55,152 nucleotides of DNA from Bacillus sp. (in: firmicutes) (lineage in GTDB: Bacteria; Bacillota; Bacilli; Bacillales; Bacillaceae). The stretch covers positions 23,258 through 78,409 of the forward strand of contig JAPSLL010000015.1 of NCBI GenBank assembly GCA_031180805.1, given 5' to 3'. A model generated the notes under the pieces. The model did no database searches and had not been told where the DNA came from. It saw only the letters and a program-made list of their open reading frames with translations. Below, in pieces: positions 1 to 7,835 of this stretch (positions are counted from its first letter, which is position 1; each line of letters starts with the position of its first letter). Made by a program: the position numbers and the translations under genes.

Positions 1-93
1 CTTTCTCGTGCTTGTTGCTGATCTTGTGCTTGCTTTCTTTCTCGTGCTTGTTGCTGAGCTTTATCTTGTTCTCTTTCCTGTGCTTGTTGCTGT
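1..93 (-). repeat. 36-bp tandem repeat coding for the SleB Q/A/R linker
   Basis: The word CTTTCTCGTGCTTGTTGCTGA (plus strand, last base aside) occurs at 1-20 and 37-56, with a close variant at 73-92, so the period is exactly 36 bp (12 codons). It encodes QQQARER-type units in the linker between the binding and catalytic domains of SleB. It may continue past the window edge. Such a repeat could change copy number between strains. Confidence 0.8.
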
Positions 94-599
94 CTTTGTT
101 GTGTTTGATTATTTATCTGAGCTTGATATTTCTTTTCTTGTTGAAGCCTTCTTTGTTCAGCTGCCCGTCTTGCTTGTTGTATCTGTTTCTCATTTGGAGC
201 AGATTGAATCGATAATGGCACACCACCATAGTGAGTAAACTTTCTTCCTTTATTAATTTGGTCATAAACAAAGTCTTTATAAAAAGTAGTAGATTGTAAC
301 AACATGTCTTTCGTTTTTTGCCCCACTAAACCGTCTACTTCTTCAAGACCAAATCTTTTTTGATAATTCCTTACTGCCCAATAGGTGCTCCAACCATACA
401 CACCATCTATTGGACCATTATAATATCCGTTATATTGAAGTCTTGCTTGCAATTCAATAACATCACTACCCGTTGCACCTCGTTGAATAGTCTGTTCTGA
501 AAAAGCATGTGCCTTAGGAACCTTTGATGAGAAAAATTGAAATGTGATAGTTGTCATTGATACCAATATTACTATCAACATTATGCGCATGTTTTTCAT
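1..599 (-). CDS. sleB: Spore cortex-lytic enzyme SleB (3' end beyond window)
   Basis: Germination enzyme that degrades spore cortex peptidoglycan; in Bacillus it is made in the forespore and works with YpeB. Only about 199 N-terminal residues lie in the window. A signal peptide (about 1-32, ending in KAHAF) is followed by a peptidoglycan-binding type 1 domain (about 36-95, with RGATGSDVIELQARLQYNGY) and then a Q/A/R/E-rich linker that runs to the edge. The C-terminal hydrolase domain is not visible. The ATG at 599 has a GAGGAGG ribosome site 7 bases upstream. The linker DNA repeats with a 36-bp period. The neighbour prsW matches the B. subtilis order prsW-sleB-ypeB, so ypeB probably follows to the left. 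Confidence 0.93.
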   Translation of the reverse strand, partial: MKNMRIMLIVILVSMTTITFQFFSSKVPKAHAFSEQTIQRGATGSDVIELQARLQYNGYYNGPIDGVYGWSTYWAVRNYQKRFGLEEVDGLVGQKTKDMLLQSTTFYKDFVYDQINKGRKFTHYGGVPLSIQSAPNEKQIQQARRAAEQRRLQQEKKYQAQINNQTQQRQQQAQEREQDKAQQQARERKQAQDQQQARE

Positions 600-740
600 G
601 TTGCTGCCTCCTCAAGTAGTTGTAATTGCTTAAACGTATTTTTTGTAGTCTTTGGCATTTTATTCATACAAATTATCCATCTAACCATAATACACAAATA
701 ATACCAATACACTAAAAGGATCGTAGCAGGGAAAAACGAC

Positions 741-772
741 AAAAAACCACTTTAAGAAAAAGTGGTTTTTTC
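741..772 (-). terminator. Intrinsic terminator of prsW
   Basis: The arms AAAACCACTT (743-752) and AAGTGGTTTT (760-769) form a hairpin just downstream of the prsW stop codon. It is followed on the minus strand by a T-run. It separates prsW from sleB, so sleB needs its own promoter in 600-740. I could not find a convincing forespore-type promoter there. Confidence 0.85.
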
Positions 773-778
773 AACGTA

Positions 779-1441
779 TTAAGGTAACTTCGAATCAATT
801 AATCTTGCTCTGGCTTTTTTAGCTTTATGTAAAGCAAACCACCAGAGAAATAGCATAAATGGTAAAATGATATATTTCCAATGCATATAGCTAGTTAATA
901 TTGAATCGTAGATAAAATGAAGAAGGATCGGGATAATACATGAAAAAACTATCCAACGCTTACGAAACTTTTCACTTGAAAACTTTCCTTTACCTAAATA
1001 ATACCCCATTAGTACACCAAATAATGCATGGCTTGACACAGGTAAAATAGCTCTACCAAAGGCATGTTCAACACCGTTAGCAAACAAATAAAGAATATTT
1101 TCGAGTGTAGCAAAACCAAGTGAAACAGATACTCCATAAACAATTCCATCATAATGCTCATTAAAGTGAACATGCTGATATATAGTAAAAAACAAGATAA
1201 ACCATTTAAAAAACTCTTCTAGTAAACCTATTGCAACAAATGTATACAAAAGCTCTGAACTAAAAACATTTTCAACATCTAAAACATATTGAAGAAACAT
1301 AATTGGAAAAACAAGCAGAGCCCCAAAAATAAACGAACGGAGCACCAAATATAACGGTTCAGTTTCGTATTGATCTTTTAAATAAAAGTAAGATAATAAA
1401 GCAAGACCAGGGGCAATGCCTGCAGAAATAATCGCGATCAT
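779..1441 (-). CDS. prsW: Intramembrane protease PrsW
   Basis: Polytopic membrane metalloprotease. In B. subtilis it makes the first (site-1) cut in anti-sigma factor RsiW and so activates SigW under envelope stress. The 220 residues show about seven or eight hydrophobic segments. The paired glutamates E75-E76 (LLEEFFKWF) and H175 (LLHFIYDS) fall at the positions of the family's functional residues. The ATG at 1441 has AGAGG seven bases upstream. It lies beside sleB as in B. subtilis. No rsiW or sigW is in the window, so the substrate is encoded elsewhere or differs. SigX/RsiX is present at 14.9-16.6 kb, but I see nothing that links the two. Confidence 0.92.
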   Translation of the reverse strand: MIAIISAGIAPGLALLSYFYLKDQYETEPLYLVLRSFIFGALLVFPIMFLQYVLDVENVFSSELLYTFVAIGLLEEFFKWFILFFTIYQHVHFNEHYDGIVYGVSVSLGFATLENILYLFANGVEHAFGRAILPVSSHALFGVLMGYYLGKGKFSSEKFRKRWIVFSCIIPILLHFIYDSILTSYMHWKYIILPFMLFLWWFALHKAKKARARLIDSKLP

Positions 1442-1668
1442 CTACAGGCCTCTTTTCTATAAAATATTGTCTAAAAATCAATATACGGACAATAACCTAT
1501 GGTTATCTACTAATTTTAGTATATAATGGATTCTTCTAATTATAGTATAAAAGAAGGAAATAAATTAGTTGAAAAGTTTTATTTTTACTTAATTAATCGT
1601 AACATGTTATTCTAAAATTGAAAATCACTAATAACATATCTTATTTTAAACAGCATGGAGGACTATAG

Positions 1669-2637
1669 ATGAAAAATATATTACTAATACACACTGGTGG
1701 TACGATCTCAATGATGGAAGATGAAAAAACTGGTGAAGTAAAACCTGATGCCAAAAACCCTCTCGTTGATTATATTAGTGAGATACCTGATACAGTTCTA
1801 ATTACATCAGAATTATTTCATTTACCATCTCCACATATAACACCAAACCATATGTTAAAAATAAAAGAGTATATTGAAAGGAATGTCAATGAGCGCTCTA
1901 TTAACGGAGTTGTCATTACTCACGGAACAGATACTTTAGAGGAAACAGCGTTTTTCCTTGATATCACTTTATCTTTGGATATTCCAATTGTTATTACAGG
2001 GGCAATGCGTTCAAGTAATGAATTAGGTTCAGATGGATTATATAACCTTATTGCGGCAATTAAAGTAGCATCTTCAGAGAAAGCAAAGAACTTAGGAGTA
2101 CTTGTAGTAATGAATGATGAAATTCATACTGCAAAAAATGTAACAAAAACACATACGAGTAATATCGCTACATTTCAAAGCCCGCAATATGGTCCTATCG
2201 GAATTGTAAATAAAGGTGGGGTTCTATTTCATCATAAACCAAAAACAAGTCGTCACTTAAATGTAAAACATCTTGATAAAAATGTTTTATTGTTAAAGGC
2301 TTTTGCTGGTATGGACGATAGCCTATTAAAAGCGATTTCTAGCCTTAAACTTGATGGACTCGTAATCGAAGCATTAGGTCAAGGAAATTTACCTCCTTAT
2401 TTACTTCCAGAATTAAAAACATTATTAAAAAAAGGAATCCCCATCATTCTTGTATCCCGTTGTTTCAATGGTATCGTCCAGGATGTCTATGGTTACGAAG
2501 GTGGAGGAAGACACTTAAAAGAATTAGGAATGATTTTTAGTAATGGATTAAATGGTCAAAAAGCTAGATTAAAATTAATGATTGCCTTAGAAACAACTTC
2601 AAGTCATAAAGAACTTGAAGAAATATTCTCTGAATGA
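1669..2637 (+). CDS. ansA: Type I (cytoplasmic) L-asparaginase
   Basis: Hydrolyses L-asparagine to aspartate and ammonia. The 322 residues have no signal peptide. The two asparaginase signatures are present: HTGGTISM with catalytic T12, and VITHGTDTLEE with T87-D88. There is also the family segment ITGAMRSSNELGSDG. The ATG is preceded by GGAGG (1654-1658), nine to ten bases upstream. It stands alone on the plus strand between prsW and ypdA and ends in a large hairpin shared with ypdA. Unlike B. subtilis, where ansA is followed by ansB (aspartase) under AnsR, no partner gene or regulator is adjacent here. With gudB close by it would feed aspartate, glutamate and ammonia metabolism. Confidence 0.93.
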   Translation: MKNILLIHTGGTISMMEDEKTGEVKPDAKNPLVDYISEIPDTVLITSELFHLPSPHITPNHMLKIKEYIERNVNERSINGVVITHGTDTLEETAFFLDITLSLDIPIVITGAMRSSNELGSDGLYNLIAAIKVASSEKAKNLGVLVVMNDEIHTAKNVTKTHTSNIATFQSPQYGPIGIVNKGGVLFHHKPKTSRHLNVKHLDKNVLLLKAFAGMDDSLLKAISSLKLDGLVIEALGQGNLPPYLLPELKTLLKKGIPIILVSRCFNGIVQDVYGYEGGGRHLKELGMIFSNGLNGQKARLKLMIALETTSSHKELEEIFSE

Positions 2638-2733
2638 AAAAAGTGAGAGTAATTTAATATGGTAATCCGAGACAAAACACTTGAAAAAACGTGTTTAACC
2701 TACATGTACCATATTTATTTACTCTCACTTTTT
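2638..2733. terminator. Large bidirectional hairpin between ansA and ypdA
   Basis: Two 27-base arms (2638-2664 and 2707-2733) are inverted repeats with 25 of 27 positions matching. They start AAAAAGTGAGAG and end CTCTCACTTTTT. A second small hairpin (AAACAC 2675-2680, GTGTTT 2691-2696) sits inside the 42-base loop. A-rich and T-rich ends on both strands suit termination of the convergent genes ansA (+) and ypdA (-). Confidence 0.8.
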
Positions 2734-2783
2734 ATAATCAATAATTTTATGATTTTTAAAATACTACAGTTTCAATTACCATC

Positions 2784-3746
2784 TTATTGTCGACTTTTTA
2801 ATGCTTCGTAGATGAGCTGTCCGTGAAAACGCCCATTTTCTATAAATATTTCATTTGCATTATTTCCTGCTGCAATAACTCCTGCAATAAAAATCCCTTT
2901 AATATTTGTTTCCATCGTTTCAGGATCATATATCGGACGTCCTGTTTCAGAATCTATCTCTACTCCAATTGCCTTTAAAAATTGATGATCAGGATGGTAA
3001 CCAGTCATCGCAAAGACAAAATCATTTACAATTGTTTTCGTCTCTCCATTCACTTCGTAGAATAGTTCATGTTCTTTAATTTCCACTACATTTGCATTAA
3101 ATTCCATCGTTATCGTTCCATTACGCACAAGAGATTCAAATTCTGGTAATATCCACGGTTTAATGCTTGATGAGTATTCATTTCCCCGGTAGAGCACAGT
3201 TACTCTCGCTCCTGCGTTTACAAGCTCCAACGCAGCATCTACACTTGAATTTTTGCCACCAATCACAGCAACATCCTTATCAAAATAAGGATGCCCCTCT
3301 TTAAAATAATGAAAAACCTTTGGTAATTTCTCTCCTGGAACATTCATATAATTTGGGTGGTCGTAATAGCCTGTTGCAATTACAATTTGTTTCGTCTCAT
3401 ATGTTTGCTTATTTGTAAAAACAGTAAAATCACCATTACTTTTTTCTACTTTCTCCACTTTTTCAAATGAATGTATACGAATTTGTTTTCTTCGAACAAC
3501 TTCTCGATAATAGGCTAAAGCCTGATTCCGCACAGGTTTACGATTTTCTGTAATAAATGGTACTTCTCCTATTTCAAGCTTTTCACTTGAACTAAAAAAA
3601 GTTTGATGTGTAGGATAATGATATATAGCATTTACAATGTTTCCTTTTTCAATAACTAATGGTTTATAGCCTAGTTGAGCTATTTCGATTGCAGCTGATA
3701 ATCCACAAGGACCACCGCCAATAATAATTGTTTCTTCTTTTTTCAA
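2784..3746 (-). CDS. ypdA: YpdA-family bacillithiol disulfide reductase
   Basis: FAD/NADPH-dependent pyridine nucleotide-disulfide oxidoreductase. In Firmicutes YpdA (Bdr) reduces bacillithiol disulfide. The 320 residues have an N-terminal FAD-binding GGGPCG motif, with the cysteine at position 14 that is characteristic of YpdA. A second Rossmann motif (VIGGKNSSVDAALEL) around residue 160 binds NADPH. The C-terminal ATG/G motif (IKGIFIAGVIAAG) is also present. No CxxC redox pair is visible, as expected for this subgroup. It follows gudB, from which a terminator separates it. The ATG start has GGAGTG about eight bases upstream. Confidence 0.92.
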   Translation of the reverse strand: MKKEETIIIGGGPCGLSAAIEIAQLGYKPLVIEKGNIVNAIYHYPTHQTFFSSSEKLEIGEVPFITENRKPVRNQALAYYREVVRRKQIRIHSFEKVEKVEKSNGDFTVFTNKQTYETKQIVIATGYYDHPNYMNVPGEKLPKVFHYFKEGHPYFDKDVAVIGGKNSSVDAALELVNAGARVTVLYRGNEYSSSIKPWILPEFESLVRNGTITMEFNANVVEIKEHELFYEVNGETKTIVNDFVFAMTGYHPDHQFLKAIGVEIDSETGRPIYDPETMETNIKGIFIAGVIAAGNNANEIFIENGRFHGQLIYEALKSRQ

Positions 3747-3801
3747 AAACTTTCACTCCTGTACAAAAAAATCTGATCATTTGTATTACCAATCATTCCA
3801 A

Positions 3802-3838
3802 ATAAAAAATCTTCTATCAATAATGATAGAAGATTTAC
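3802..3838 (-). terminator. Terminator of gudB
   Basis: Perfect 13-base arms AAATCTTCTATCA (3807-3819) and TGATAGAAGATTT (3824-3836) with a 4-base loop are followed on the minus strand by TTTTTTATTT. This sits between gudB and ypdA, so ypdA probably has its own promoter in about 3747-3805. Confidence 0.88.
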
Positions 3839-3854
3839 AGTATCCTTGCAAATT

Positions 3855-5126
3855 TTATATCCAGCCTCTAAATCTTGAAGCCTCTGCCATTTTGCGAACA
3901 CCGACCATATAAGCGGCTAAACGCATATCTACTCGACGATTTTGACTTGTTTCATATATGTTATTAAATGATTTAACCATTACCTGTTCTAATTTCTCTT
4001 CAACTTCTTCTTCTGACCAGTAATAGCCTTGATTATTTTGAACCCATTCAAAGTATGAAACTGTTACGCCTCCAGCACTCGCTAATACATCTGGTACTAA
4101 TAAAATTCCACGTTCTGATAGAATTCTTGTACCATCTAAGGTTGTAGGTCCATTTGCTGCTTCAACAACGATACTTGCTTTAATGTTTGCGGCGTTTTCT
4201 TCAGTAATTTGATTTTCAATTGCTGCAGGAACAAGGATATCACATTCAAGTTCAAGCAATTCCTTATTTGTTATTGTATCATTAAATAACTTCGTCACCG
4301 TTCCAAAGCTATCGCGCCGATCTAATAAATAATCTATATCTAATCCATTAGGATCATAGAGTCCACCATAGGCATCCGATATACCAACAATTTTAGCTCC
4401 AGCGTCATGCATGAATTTTGATAGATAACTACCCGCATTACCAAAACCTTGTACTACAACTCTAGCTCCTTCAAGCTCAATACCTTTTTTCTTTGCAGCT
4501 TCACGTATACAAATTGTAACACCCTTAGCGGTTGCTGATTCACGGCCATGAGACCCACCTAGGACTAACGGTTTTCCTGTTATGAATCCTGGGGAGTTAA
4601 ATTCATCGATGCGGCTATATTCATCCATCATCCATGCCATAATCTGAGAATTCGTAAACACATCTGGTGCTGGAATATCCTTAGTTGGTCCAACAATTTG
4701 ACTAATTGCACGAACATATCCTCGACTTAGACGTTCAAGCTCACGAAATGACATATCTCTAGGATCACAAACGATTCCACCTTTACCACCACCATATGGC
4801 AAATCAACAATTCCACATTTTAAACTCATCCAAATAGAAAGTGCTTTCACTTCCTTTTCTGTTACATTCGGATGAAAGCGAATACCACCCTTGGTTGGTC
4901 CAACTGCATCATTATGCTGTGCACGATAGCCAGTAAAGATTTTAACAGAACCATCGTCCATTCTTACAGGTATTTTGACTGTTAACAATCTTAGTGGTTC
5001 TTTTAATAACTCAAATACTTCTTCTGGATACCCAAGTTTCTCAAGAGCATTATGTATCACTGTTTGTGTAGCTTTCAACACATCGAGTTTATCGTTCTTA
5101 TCACTGGTGCTTTTCTCGGCTACCAT
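3855..5126 (-). CDS. gudB: NAD-specific glutamate dehydrogenase GudB
   Basis: Converts glutamate to 2-oxoglutarate and ammonia, mainly in the catabolic direction. The 423 residues match GudB/RocG throughout: the substrate-binding lysine region GPTKGGIRFHP, the catalytic stretch LPYGGGKGGI, and the NAD-binding motif VVQGFGNAGSY. The segment TEKEVKALSIWM carries a single VKA. The duplicated VKA that inactivates gudB in B. subtilis 168 is absent, so the enzyme should be active. ATG with AGGAGG nine bases upstream. A sigma-A type promoter and a cre-like site lie upstream. The gene order ypbH-gudB-ypdA favours GudB over its paralogue RocG. Confidence 0.95.
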   Translation of the reverse strand: MVAEKSTSDKNDKLDVLKATQTVIHNALEKLGYPEEVFELLKEPLRLLTVKIPVRMDDGSVKIFTGYRAQHNDAVGPTKGGIRFHPNVTEKEVKALSIWMSLKCGIVDLPYGGGKGGIVCDPRDMSFRELERLSRGYVRAISQIVGPTKDIPAPDVFTNSQIMAWMMDEYSRIDEFNSPGFITGKPLVLGGSHGRESATAKGVTICIREAAKKKGIELEGARVVVQGFGNAGSYLSKFMHDAGAKIVGISDAYGGLYDPNGLDIDYLLDRRDSFGTVTKLFNDTITNKELLELECDILVPAAIENQITEENAANIKASIVVEAANGPTTLDGTRILSERGILLVPDVLASAGGVTVSYFEWVQNNQGYYWSEEEVEEKLEQVMVKSFNNIYETSQNRRVDMRLAAYMVGVRKMAEASRFRGWI

Positions 5127-5183
5127 TTAAGCTAACCTCCTAAATCTTATCAGTAAATGAAAGAATGTCCACCTTCAGACAAT

Positions 5184-5264
5184 AGTATACACTTTATAAA
5201 TGGTTATGCAAAGAAGAAAAAACAATATTATCAGATTTAACCACTTTTATTGCAAGCGATTTCA
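5184..5264 (-). promoter_or_regulatory. gudB promoter with upstream cre-like site
   Basis: On the minus strand TTGCAT (5206-5211) and TATACT (5184-5189) are 16 bases apart, a reasonable sigma-A promoter about 60 bases before the gudB ATG. Further upstream, TGAAATCGCTTGCA (5251-5264) matches the CcpA cre consensus TGWAANCGNTNWCA at 13 of 14 positions. The cre sits about 70-85 bases before the predicted transcription start. That position suits carbon-source control, but I cannot tell activation from repression. Confidence 0.5.
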
Positions 5265-5370
5265 TTTGTTTCTTAGAGGCTATTGAAATCCCAACTTACC
5301 TTAATTAATATTTATTATCAAATATAGAGAATATTTCTATAAAAACAAAATAAATCTTTTCTTCCTTCAT

Positions 5371-5418
5371 ATAAAAATGTGGCTGAACAGAGGAGCGTTT
5401 CTCCTTTATCAGCCACAT
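5371..5418 (-). terminator. Terminator of mecB
   Basis: The arms ATGTGGCTGA (5377-5386) and TCAGCCACAT (5409-5418), with an inner AGGAG/CTCCT pair, are followed on the minus strand by TTTTTAT. The rest of the 339-bp gap between mecB and gudB holds the gudB promoter and cre site and otherwise only AT-rich sequence. Confidence 0.85.
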
Positions 5419-5465
5419 GTATTTCCTAATATCCTCGTTAAAAGTTCATAAATTGCGGTCAAATA

Positions 5466-6050
5466 TTATAAGAAATAATGATTAATTGTTTTGATTGCAT
5501 TATCTTTCATAATAATGTTTCCATATTCTTTTAGCCTATGGACGGTTAATGTTGATGGACTTCCATATTCAGCTAATATCGCCACCAAATTGTCAATATC
5601 TATGTCCTGATTGTCATTTAACAATAAATAGTATTTATTGTTATAGTTTACAATCATACCGTCATTAATCTTGAGATGTACTAAATACTTTGCACATTGG
5701 ATAATATCCTCAAATGAATCATACTCATAAATGATATCAAAGTTTTCATCTAGTTTCACTTGCATCTCGATATAATCATCTGAGAAATCCTCATCTATTT
5801 CATTTTCAGCCTGGCTGTTTGTAACGATTACAACCATCCCTTGAGCATGAAGTGAATATACTTCGACAGCGATTGGTCCATGCGCCTTAAATCCCAGTTC
5901 TTCACTTGCTTCATTCATCATATCCCTAAAAAGTTGATGAACTTTTAACGAATCCTTCCAAAGATCTTCTTTCGTTAGACCTCTGTCTTTTAAATCATCA
6001 GTTGTTAAGAAAATTTTTATTTTGTCATAGTTCAGTCGCTCTAGCCGCAT
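5466..6050 (-). CDS. mecB: MecA-family adaptor protein MecB (YpbH)
   Basis: Adaptor of the MecA family. In B. subtilis YpbH/MecB is the MecA paralogue that binds ClpC and affects competence and sporulation. At 194 residues it has the family's usual length. The N-terminal MRLERLNYDKIKIFLTTDDL is the substrate-binding half. An acidic linker (NEIDEDFSDDYIEM) leads to a C-terminal ClpC-binding half ending TINHYFL. The ATG has AGGAGGG six bases upstream. Its position before gudB matches ypbH in B. subtilis. An inverted repeat (6080-6107) lies in the leader. Confidence 0.88.
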   Translation of the reverse strand: MRLERLNYDKIKIFLTTDDLKDRGLTKEDLWKDSLKVHQLFRDMMNEASEELGFKAHGPIAVEVYSLHAQGMVVIVTNSQAENEIDEDFSDDYIEMQVKLDENFDIIYEYDSFEDIIQCAKYLVHLKINDGMIVNYNNKYYLLLNDNQDIDIDNLVAILAEYGSPSTLTVHRLKEYGNIIMKDNAIKTINHYFL

Positions 6051-6079
6051 CCCATACCCTCCTGCCGTCAGAACGCTCT

Positions 6080-6107
6080 ATATAAAATCATCATATGAAT
6101 TTTATAT
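6080..6107. repeat. Inverted repeat in the mecB leader
   Basis: Perfect 9-base arms ATATAAAAT (6080-6088) and ATTTTATAT (6099-6107) lie 30 bases before the mecB start. It has no T-run, so it is not a terminator. It could be an operator or an RNA hairpin, or chance in AT-rich DNA. Confidence 0.4.
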
Positions 6108-6235
6108 GAGATGGTTCTAATATTTTTTACAGTTTACACTCTGTTCTAAAATTAGACAAGCATTCAAACTTGAAAAACATCATCCTATTTCTTCCTATAA
6201 TCAATTTTCACACTATATTTTCGTTATTTTTTAAT

Positions 6236-6360
6236 GGCTATTTTCGTAAACTTTGTTACTTTTTATAAGAAATTGTTTTGATTGATTTTCTCGTGCAGCT
6301 CTCGCAAAGTAGGGCACACCTATCTCACAATTCTTGCTTGAGTCTCATCCTTAGCTCCAA
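6236..6360 (+). repeat. Decayed partial copy of the ~219-bp dispersed palindromic repeat
   Basis: From GGCTATTTTCGTAAACTTTG onwards this stretch resembles the left half of the elements at 27296-27513 and 36636-36854, including TTGATTGATTTTCTCGTGCAG and CTCGC further on (overlapping parts). The right half is no longer recognisable. It fills the 330-bp gap between ypbG and mecB. Nothing else is evident in that gap besides the mecB leader. The right boundary is approximate. Confidence 0.6.
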
Positions 6361-6380
6361 TTATGTTAAATGTAAACATA

Positions 6381-7160
6381 TTATTTAAACTCCATTTTAT
6401 TTCTTATTTCGATGTAATGTGCTTCCGCTGGCGCTCCAAGTCGTAGAGGGAGACCTGAAGTCCCATATCCATTACTTATTAATAAAATAGAGTTTTTCAA
6501 TCTATGAACCTTCCCTTTTTTATATAAGCCATATCCTAACAAACGGATTTGTCCTCCATGCTGGTGTCCACTTAGAATCAAAGCTATTTCATCTTGACGC
6601 TTCACTTTTTGATAAATATCAGGATTGTGACTTATGAGTAGTTTAAAGGATTTTTGAGGTACATTATCCAACGCGATATCTAATCTATCCTTTTCCTCGC
6701 TCATATCTTCTACACCTATAAGATATATGGTTTCTCCGCTAGTATTTGTCACGCTTTTTGATGTATTATTTAACAATGTAACATTATATTTCTTTAAGCA
6801 TTTTTCGAGATTTCCCTTCCCAATTTCATAATCATTGTTGCCAAAAACAAAATATGTAGGAGCCATCTTTTGAAGCATTTTTATATTTTCCTCTATCCTT
6901 TTTTGTGGAACACCTGATTCTGACAAATCTCCACCAATAATGACCAAATCAATAGAGTTAGGTACTTGCTCAAGTAAGCTTGTTGATATTCCCCTACGAT
7001 GAATATCAGAAATAAAAAAGATTCTGAGCGGAGAAAAGCTCTTTGGCAGATGCTCAAATGTAAATGTATGTTTTGTCAGGTTATTTTCAAGGCCTTTTCG
7101 ATACATCATTAAAATTAATAAAAGCATTCCTATTAATAAAAAAACGATAAAAATAATCAT
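6381..7160 (-). CDS. ypbG: Membrane-anchored metallophosphoesterase YpbG
   Basis: Calcineurin-like phosphoesterase with one N-terminal membrane helix (residues 1-20). The two-metal site motifs appear in order: SDIH (51-54), GGD (76-78), GNND (107-110), SHNPD (177-181) and GHQHGG (198-203). The substrate is unknown. I chose the ATG at 7160 (259 residues, AGGGGTG upstream). The longer reading begins with GTG at 7232, which has no ribosome site and lies right at the ypbF terminator. It sits in the ypbB-to-ypbH cluster as in B. subtilis, but that terminator separates it from ypbF, so it likely has its own promoter. Confidence 0.85.
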   Translation of the reverse strand: MIIFIVFLLIGMLLLILMMYRKGLENNLTKHTFTFEHLPKSFSPLRIFFISDIHRRGISTSLLEQVPNSIDLVIIGGDLSESGVPQKRIEENIKMLQKMAPTYFVFGNNDYEIGKGNLEKCLKKYNVTLLNNTSKSVTNTSGETIYLIGVEDMSEEKDRLDIALDNVPQKSFKLLISHNPDIYQKVKRQDEIALILSGHQHGGQIRLLGYGLYKKGKVHRLKNSILLISNGYGTSGLPLRLGAPAEAHYIEIRNKMEFK

Positions 7161-7233
7161 ATTCCATTTCACCCCTGACTTTTTATCAAATAAAGCTAAT
7201 ACTCCATATAATAGCATATTTTGGAGATTCACA

Positions 7234-7267
7234 TAAAAAATAGACCAACTCAGGTTGAGCAGGTCTT
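7234..7267 (-). terminator. Terminator of ypbF
   Basis: AGACC (7242-7246) and GGTCT (7262-7266) pair around a GC-containing loop. They are followed on the minus strand by ATTTTTTAT. The hairpin overlaps the upstream sequence of an unlikely longer ypbG start. Confidence 0.7.
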
Positions 7268-7289
7268 GCCTATTATTATTTAGTATTTC

Positions 7290-7802
7290 CTATTTACTTT
7301 CATGAAACAGATTAATATCAAACTCATTTTTCATCATCGTATAAACTTCATGTCTATTTTGCCATTGTGAAGGTTTATGCCATAATTCTTTGCTTTTTCT
7401 AATAACTTCACATCTTAGATTATGATACTCCGTTTCTGATTTATCTTCTTTCTTTTTAAAATATTGAGCGGTAGCATACCCAGCAACAATTACTAAAATA
7501 ATAAATGTATGCAAGGAATTATCAAAAATTAAATGAAAAATCATCGCAAGCTCTCCACCGTTCGGTTTTATAATAAACGAATATAAATATACGATATAGC
7601 CCATTAATAAAACGAATGTCATAAATTGTGTTTGAAAACATTTCCGTTTATACGATTCGAATTTTCTTTTACGCTCTACTAAATTTTGAAGCATTTTTTT
7701 TGTTGGCTCATCTGTATGATGGTTTAGCTGCTGAATTTTTGTTTCGATTTTCGACACATCCTCTCTACAAAGGTCTTTATACCATTGTATGAGGTCGTCC
7801 AA
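7290..7802 (-). CDS. ypbF: Conserved membrane protein YpbF (DUF2663-like)
   Basis: A 170-residue protein with a charged N-terminal half (about 1-58), two membrane helices (about 60-80 and 95-112) and a charged cytoplasmic tail. No catalytic motif is visible and the function is unknown. The identification rests on position between ypbG and ypbE and on overall form. The start is TTG at 7802 with only a poor ribosome site; no better in-frame start exists nearby. The gap to ypbE is 33 bases, so it is probably cotranscribed with the ypbB-recS-ypbD-ypbE run. Confidence 0.75.
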   Translation of the reverse strand: MDDLIQWYKDLCREDVSKIETKIQQLNHHTDEPTKKMLQNLVERKRKFESYKRKCFQTQFMTFVLLMGYIVYLYSFIIKPNGGELAMIFHLIFDNSLHTFIILVIVAGYATAQYFKKKEDKSETEYHNLRCEVIRKSKELWHKPSQWQNRHEVYTMMKNEFDINLFHESK

Positions 7803-7835
7803 ATAGATATGAATTGACCAACTGACTTGATAAAA

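Noticed and set aside
1-93. CRISPR-like periodicity at the left edge
   Set aside because: The repeats are directly adjacent with a 36-bp period, are in frame within sleB and have no spacers.
600-740. A sigma-G promoter for sleB
   Set aside because: Only partial matches (such as GTATG or GAATA with poor -10 partners) were found on the minus strand, so I did not annotate one.
7161-7232. N-terminal extension of YpbG
   Set aside because: It starts with GTG at the ypbF terminator without a ribosome site. AGGGGTG supports the ATG at 7160.
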